The position numbers and the translations under genes were made by a program. Below the pieces are notes generated by a model. The model did no database searches, was not told the origin of the DNA, and worked only from the letters and a program-made list of their open reading frames with translations. Shown piece by piece: positions 52,964-57,359 of a stretch of DNA of 57,359 nucleotides; the stretch's first letter is position 1; each line of letters begins with the position of its first letter. Origin of the DNA: an uncultured Pelagibacteraceae bacterium. GTDB taxonomy: Bacteria > Pseudomonadota > Alphaproteobacteria > Pelagibacterales > Pelagibacteraceae. The stretch lies in NCBI GenBank assembly GCA_902526115.1, contig CABZJV010000004.1, forward strand, positions 1 through 57,359, given 5' to 3'.

Positions 52964-54901
52964 ATGAACAAAATTTTATCGCAGGCTCTAAAGAAAGCTG
53001 TCTCTGAATATAGCCCTCGAGTTAATGAAGTTTCAAAAGATAGAAGACCTGATCTTTTCTCATTAAATAACGAAACTGAACTATTTCAAAATGACAAAGG
53101 CATCATTATTAAGATTGATCGTTCAAAAGATAGAAATTTAACTGACTTTGGTAAAGCAACTTTAAAAGATAGATATCTTGGTCACAACGAGTCTTTTCAA
53201 GATTTATTTGCCAGAGTTGCAAGCTCGTATGCTGATGATAATCTTCATGCTCAAAGAATTTATAATTATATAAGTAATCTTTGGTTTATGCCGGCTACAC
53301 CTGTTTTATCAAATGGTGGAACTAAGAGAGGATTGCCAATTTCTTGTTTTTTAAATGAAGCCTCAGATAGCTTGGGTGGTATTTTAGATTTGTGGAGTGA
53401 AAATGTTTGGCTTGCAGCTAAGGGTGGCGGTATTGGAAGTTATTGGGGCAACCTAAGGTCTATTGGTGAAAAAATTGGTAAAGTTGGAAAGACATCAGGA
53501 ATAATCCCATTTATTAAAGTTATGGACTCGTTAACTATGGCAATTAGCCAAGGTTCTTTAAGAAGAGGATCTGCAGCCTGTTATCTTCCAGTTGATCATC
53601 CTGAAATTGAAGAGTTTATAGAAATGAGAAGACCAACAGGTGGTGATCCAAATAGAAAAGCATTAAATTTACATCACGGTGTTTTAGTTTCTGATGCATT
53701 TATGAGAGCTGTAGAAACTGATGAACAATGGGCATTAAAAAGTCCTGCTGATGGAACAGTTCAACAAACTATTTCTGCAAGAAATTTGTGGATAAGATTG
53801 TTAACTGCAAGAATAGAAACTGGTGAACCATATATAATTTATATTGATACCGTTAACAGACAAATTCCACAGCATCATAAACTAGCCAATCTGACAGTTA
53901 AAACTTCTAACTTGTGTAGTGAAATTACTTTGCCAACAGGAATAGATAAAGATGGCAGAGATAGAACAGCAGTTTGTTGTTTATCATCTTTAAACTTAGA
54001 AAAATACGATGAATGGAAAGACGATCCAAACATGATTAATGACGTTATGAGATTTTTAGACAATGTTTTATCTGATTTTATAAATAAAGCTCCAGATCAA
54101 TTTAAAGACGCAAAGTATTCAGCCGAAAGAGAACGAAGTGTTGGATTAGGCGTAATGGGTTTCCATTCTTTTTTACAAAAAAATAGAATTCCTCTAGAAT
54201 CTGTGATGGCCAAGTCCTGGAACAAAAAAATATTTAAAGATATCGATGCAAAAGTAAATCAAGCTTCTAAAGATTTAGCAGAGGAGAGAGGTGCATGTCC
54301 TGATGCTGCAGAATATGGTTATCAAGAGAGATTTTCTAACAAAACTGCAATAGCACCTACAGCTTCAATTTCTATTATTTGTGGTGGCGCATCACCAGGA
54401 GTAGAACCTATTGCAGCTAACAGCTACACTCACAAGACTTTATCTGGTTCATTTAACGTTAAAAATAGATATTTAGAGGAGATATTAGAGAGCCATGGAA
54501 AAAATGATGATGAAACCTGGTCAAGCATAACAACAAATCAAGGCTCTATATCACATTTAGATTTTCTAACAGATTTAGAGAAAGATGTATTTAAGACAGC
54601 ATTTGAGCTTAATCAAAATTGGATTGTTGAGTTAAGTGGAGACAGAACTCCATTTATATCACAAGCTCAATCAGTAAATTTATTTTTACCCGCTGATGTG
54701 CATAAAAGAGAACTTCATAAAATTCATTTTGATGCTTGGAAAAAAGGTTTAAAGAGTCTTTATTACTGTAGATCAAAATCAATTCAAAGAGCTGAAAATA
54801 TCAATGATGCAAAATCTACTGATATTATGGCGAATGTTTATAAAAATAAATCAACCAAAACTGAAGAAACAGAATACGAGGAGTGCCTATCATGTCAGTA
54901 G
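52964..54901 (+). CDS. nrdA: Class Ia ribonucleotide reductase alpha subunit, lacking the ATP cone
   Basis: A 645-residue catalytic subunit. Active-site residues are visible: Cys128 (ISCFLN), Asn316-x-Cys318-x-Glu320 (NLCSE), the partner Cys near 338-339, the radical-transfer Tyr-Tyr near residue 600 (SLYYCRS), and C-terminal redox Cys pair ECLSCQ. E. coli NrdA has 761 residues with an N-terminal ATP cone; here the first ~60 residues do not show one. I use the ATG at 52964; the frame extends to a TTG at 52928, but that lies in the palindrome with no ribosome site. Confidence 0.92.
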   Translation: MNKILSQALKKAVSEYSPRVNEVSKDRRPDLFSLNNETELFQNDKGIIIKIDRSKDRNLTDFGKATLKDRYLGHNESFQDLFARVASSYADDNLHAQRIYNYISNLWFMPATPVLSNGGTKRGLPISCFLNEASDSLGGILDLWSENVWLAAKGGGIGSYWGNLRSIGEKIGKVGKTSGIIPFIKVMDSLTMAISQGSLRRGSAACYLPVDHPEIEEFIEMRRPTGGDPNRKALNLHHGVLVSDAFMRAVETDEQWALKSPADGTVQQTISARNLWIRLLTARIETGEPYIIYIDTVNRQIPQHHKLANLTVKTSNLCSEITLPTGIDKDGRDRTAVCCLSSLNLEKYDEWKDDPNMINDVMRFLDNVLSDFINKAPDQFKDAKYSAERERSVGLGVMGFHSFLQKNRIPLESVMAKSWNKKIFKDIDAKVNQASKDLAEERGACPDAAEYGYQERFSNKTAIAPTASISIICGGASPGVEPIAANSYTHKTLSGSFNVKNRYLEEILESHGKNDDETWSSITTNQGSISHLDFLTDLEKDVFKTAFELNQNWIVELSGDRTPFISQAQSVNLFLPADVHKRELHKIHFDAWKKGLKSLYYCRSKSIQRAENINDAKSTDIMANVYKNKSTKTEETEYEECLSCQ

Positions 54902-55923
54902 CAGAAAAAATTAATTCAGAAATTATTCAACCAGAAAAGAAGGAAATTATTCAACCTAAGAAAATGGGATTATTAGTTGAGAATCCTGTTTATAAACCAT
55001 TTAGATATCCATGGTGTTATGATGCTTGGTTAACTCAACAAAGAATTCATTGGCTACCTGAAGAAGTACCACTTGGTGATGATGTAAGAGATTGGCAAAA
55101 AAATTTATCACAATCAGAAAAAAATCTACTAACACAAATTTTTAGATTTTTTACTCAAGCGGATGTTGAAGTAAACAACTGTTACCTGAGATACTACACT
55201 ACAGTTTTTAAACCAACTGAAGTATTAATGATGATGACTGCATTTGCATCAATGGAAACAGTCCATGTTGCTGCATACTCACATCTTTTAGATACAATTG
55301 GAATGCCTGAGTCTGAGTATTCTGCTTTCATGAAGTATAAAGAAATGAAAGATAAGTATGATTACATGCAAAACTTTAACGTAAATTCAAAAGAAGATAT
55401 TGCTAAAACAGTAGCGGTATTCAGTGCATTTACTGAAGGGCTTCAATTATTTGCAAGTTTTGCAATTTTGTTAAATTTTCCTAGACACAACAAGATGAAA
55501 GGCATGGGTCAGATTGTTACTTGGTCTGTTAGAGATGAAACTCTTCATTGTAATTCTATGATAAGAATTTTCAGAGAATTTATTAAAGAAAACCCTGAAA
55601 TATGGACACCTAAGTTGAAAAAAGAACTATATGAAGCTTGTAGAACAATTATAGAGCACGAAGACGCTTTCATAGATTTAGCTTTTGAAATGGGTCCAAT
55701 GGAAGGTTTAAGTGCAAAAGATGTTAAAGATTATATTCGATTTATTGCTAATAGAAGACTTGATCAACTAGGTTTAGAGGCTATTTACGATGTTGATAAA
55801 AATCCTCTTGGTTGGCTAGATACAATGCTTAATGCGGTTGAACACATGAACTTCTTTGAGGGTAGAGCCACCGAATATTCTAAAGCATCAACACAAGGTA
55901 CTTGGGTTGAAGCTTTTAGTTAA
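54892..55923 (+). CDS. nrdB: Class Ia ribonucleotide reductase beta subunit
   Basis: A 343-residue diiron protein. Metal ligands Asp91 (TQADVEV), Glu122 and His125 (METVHVAAY), later Glu (FTEGLQ) and Glu/His (RDETLHCN) are all present, and Tyr129 is at the radical position four residues after His125, so a tyrosyl radical enzyme is expected. The frame opens at a GTG (54883), but that overlaps the GAGGAG ribosome site, so I choose the ATG. It overlaps nrdA by 10 bases. No ATP cone is present here either. Confidence 0.93.
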   Translation: MSVAEKINSEIIQPEKKEIIQPKKMGLLVENPVYKPFRYPWCYDAWLTQQRIHWLPEEVPLGDDVRDWQKNLSQSEKNLLTQIFRFFTQADVEVNNCYLRYYTTVFKPTEVLMMMTAFASMETVHVAAYSHLLDTIGMPESEYSAFMKYKEMKDKYDYMQNFNVNSKEDIAKTVAVFSAFTEGLQLFASFAILLNFPRHNKMKGMGQIVTWSVRDETLHCNSMIRIFREFIKENPEIWTPKLKKELYEACRTIIEHEDAFIDLAFEMGPMEGLSAKDVKDYIRFIANRRLDQLGLEAIYDVDKNPLGWLDTMLNAVEHMNFFEGRATEYSKASTQGTWVEAFS

Positions 55924-55931
55924 AATTCTGG

Positions 55932-56114
55932 ATGCTAAAAATAATAAAAATTATTATTTTAATTTTTGTAACACTGTTAATTAATAATTGTAATACTGTT
56001 ACAGGAACTGTAGAGGGAACCGTTAGAGGCGTATATAAAGATTTTAAAACAACACATCATTATTCTACTTGTATTTTTACAAAAACTCAATGTGGTGATT
56101 TGGATTTAGATTAG
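55932..56114 (+). CDS. Small lipoprotein, entericidin-like
   Basis: A 60-residue protein with a Lys-rich start, a hydrophobic stretch and a lipobox ending LINNC near residue 20, followed by NTVTGTVEGTVRGVYKD, which resembles the post-cysteine region of entericidin-type lipoproteins. Two more Cys follow near the C-terminus. It begins 8 bases after nrdB and may be read from that transcript. Too short for a firm family call. Confidence 0.6.
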   Translation: MLKIIKIIILIFVTLLINNCNTVTGTVEGTVRGVYKDFKTTHHYSTCIFTKTQCGDLDLD

Positions 56115-56127
56115 AAAGAAGAAATTC

Positions 56128-57252
56128 TTATCTCTGATTTAATTGTAAAACTTTTCTATTTTTATTGCCTTTATAACTAGCCAATGGTCTGATTAATTTG
56201 TTTGCTGCATGTTGCTCCATTATGTGCGCTGACCAACCCGTTATTCTTGAAATAACAAAAATAGGGGTGAAAAAATCTGTATCAAAGCCCATTAAATGAT
56301 AAGTAGGGCCAGTAGGATAATCAACATTTGGATGAATATTCTTTCTCTCAATCATAACCCTTTCAACAATATTGTAGATTTTTTCATAATTTTTATCTTT
56401 TTTAATTTTAGCTACTTTTCCAAAATATTCTCTCATTGTTGGCACTCTTGAGTCTCCACTTTTGTAAACCCTATGACCAAATCCCATTATAACATCTTTG
56501 TTATCAAGAGCTTTATTAATCCACTTTAATGCGTTTTCAGGTTTTCTAATTTTATTCATCATATGCATAACTTCTTCATTAGCTCCACCATGAAGAGGAC
56601 CTTTTAAACTTGCAATAGCTCCAGTTATTGCCCCATGAATGTCAGATAAACTACTTGTAATAGTTCTTGCAGTAAAAGTTGAGACATTAAAACCATGCTC
56701 AGCGTATAATATCAAAGAAACGTCAAAAGCTTTAACTATCTCCTTTTGAGGTACTTTTCCAAAACACATATAGAAAAAATTTTCTGCTATAGTCAAATTT
56801 TTCTTTGGTTTTAAAATTTTTTGACCTTTTCTTGCTCTATAGAATGCTGCCAATGCCGTAGGAGTTTTTGCTAGAATTCTTATTGCTTTCCTCATATTTG
56901 CTTCAGGTGAAGAGTCTGATGTTTCTTTATCTTCTAACCCCATTATACTTACTGCTGTTCTAGCTACATCCATTGGATGGGATTTTTTTGGCATTTTTTT
57001 GATTATTGAATATAAATTTTTTGATAATTCTCTATTATTTTTTTCCTCTTTTTCAAATTTTCTTAGCTGAATAGTATTTGGCAAATCTTTATATAAAATA
57101 AGGAAAGCCACTTCTTCAAATCTGCAATATTCACATAGGTCTTGGGCTGCATAACCTCTGTAGGTAAGAGAATTTATTTCTGGCATTACTTTCGAGACTT
57201 CAGTTTCGTCTACAACTATTCCTAATAAACCTTTTTTTATCTCATCACTCAT
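56128..57252 (-). CDS. prpC: 2-methylcitrate synthase / citrate synthase
   Basis: A 374-residue citrate-synthase family enzyme. GLLGIVVDETEVSKVMPEIN and SLTYRGYAAQDLCEYC match PrpC-type short forms; catalytic residues are His in GPLHGGANEEV, His in GFGHRVYKSGD and Asp in FDTDFFTPIF. It condenses propionyl-CoA (or acetyl-CoA) with oxaloacetate. Its start overlaps the stop of a methylisocitrate lyase gene by one base, supporting the methylcitrate cycle over a housekeeping citrate synthase. Confidence 0.9.
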   Translation of the reverse strand: MSDEIKKGLLGIVVDETEVSKVMPEINSLTYRGYAAQDLCEYCRFEEVAFLILYKDLPNTIQLRKFEKEEKNNRELSKNLYSIIKKMPKKSHPMDVARTAVSIMGLEDKETSDSSPEANMRKAIRILAKTPTALAAFYRARKGQKILKPKKNLTIAENFFYMCFGKVPQKEIVKAFDVSLILYAEHGFNVSTFTARTITSSLSDIHGAITGAIASLKGPLHGGANEEVMHMMNKIRKPENALKWINKALDNKDVIMGFGHRVYKSGDSRVPTMREYFGKVAKIKKDKNYEKIYNIVERVMIERKNIHPNVDYPTGPTYHLMGFDTDFFTPIFVISRITGWSAHIMEQHAANKLIRPLASYKGNKNRKVLQLNQR

Positions 57253-57359
57253 TATTCATGCCCTTTAGTACTAAAATTATAAATTTTTTCGTCTAAACTA
57301 TTGTATTTTTCATAATCAACAAGCTCATATAATCTTTTCCTAGTTTGCATTTTATCAAT
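57252..57359 (-). CDS. prpB: Methylisocitrate lyase (PrpB), C-terminal fragment at the window edge
   Basis: Only the last 35 residues are present, ending at TAA 57254-57252. MQTRKRLYELVDYEKYNSLD followed by KIYNF matches the C-terminal MQTRxxLYxxxxYxxYE segment of PrpB. The stop overlaps the prpC ATG by one base. PrpB cleaves 2-methylisocitrate to succinate and pyruvate. The rest lies outside the window. Confidence 0.75.
   Translation of the reverse strand: MDKMQTRKRLYELVDYEKYNSLDEKIYNFSTKGHE

Noticed and set aside
54883..54891. GTG start for nrdB
   Set aside because: It overlaps the GAGGAG ribosome site of the ATG at 54892.
1..57359. CRISPR arrays, tRNA or rRNA genes, insertion sequences, phage genes
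   Set aside because: No direct-repeat array, cloverleaf, transposase or integrase motif was seen, and spacers are too short to hold them.

Overview
The window is a gene-dense, AT-rich stretch with 58 protein genes (two cut by the window edges), no gene-free gap above about 180 bases, many 1-11 bp gene overlaps, and no rRNA, tRNA, CRISPR or mobile element that I can see. Gene content points to a streamlined marine alphaproteobacterium of the SAR11 / Pelagibacterales type. Evidence for this is the one-frame SpeD-SpeE fusion at the left edge (reported for Candidatus Pelagibacter ubique), the very high share of solute-binding-protein transporters, carnitine/betaine and DmdA-like methylated-osmolyte genes, a GTTC-N7-GTTC motif typical of alphaproteobacterial LexA, and very short spacers. 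The species assignment is inference.

Layout. 1-5300: end of speDE, a polar amino-acid-type ABC importer (binding protein plus two permeases, no ATPase), a PhyH dioxygenase, a DUF6165 protein and a family 9 glycosyltransferase. 5300-14050: two complete tripartite tricarboxylate transporters (TctC-TctB-TctA) on the same strand, separated by an MmgE/PrpD protein and an AbrB-type membrane protein. 14040-19500: a glycosyltransferase, a thioredoxin-like protein, gamma carbonic anhydrase, a PNPOx-like flavoprotein, a 3-hydroxyisobutyrate-dehydrogenase-like enzyme, an MFS carrier and rpoZ. 19500-34400: a quaternary-amine / methylated-osmolyte island. It holds a DMT exporter, a GMC oxidoreductase, a TauD-like dioxygenase, an SMR pump, a three-gene carnitine-to-glycine-betaine set (thioesterase, BKACE, carnitine dehydrogenase), an SDR, and a ProXWV-type importer whose permease is a fused tandem duplication and is co-directional with a DMSO-reductase-family molybdoenzyme and a DmdA/GcvT-like methyltransferase. 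34400-44900: two more DMT carriers, an iron alcohol dehydrogenase, an amidase, a CitE-like lyase, and an opposing gene set (CoA transferase, aldehyde dehydrogenase, VOC protein, homocysteine methyltransferase, serine hydrolase). 44900-51200: a TRAP transporter, dusA, a TauE/SafE carrier, malonyl-CoA decarboxylase and DUF2061. 51330-57359: phosphomannomutase/phosphoglucomutase, class Ia ribonucleotide reductase nrdAB, a small lipoprotein, and prpC plus the end of prpB.

Two themes stand out. First, every junction between a binding-protein gene and its downstream permease gene (four of four) carries a stem-loop, three of them with a T-run like an intrinsic terminator; one terminator T-run ends exactly at the next start codon and another stem contains the next start codon. 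The binding-protein genes also have the clearest Shine-Dalgarno sites. This suggests transcript-level setting of binding protein far above permease. Second, the betaine-type importer is linked to a cytoplasmic S/N-oxide reductase with apparent DMSO-reductase active-site residues and to a DmdA-like demethylase. I propose this as a candidate undescribed pathway for oxidised methylated osmolytes.
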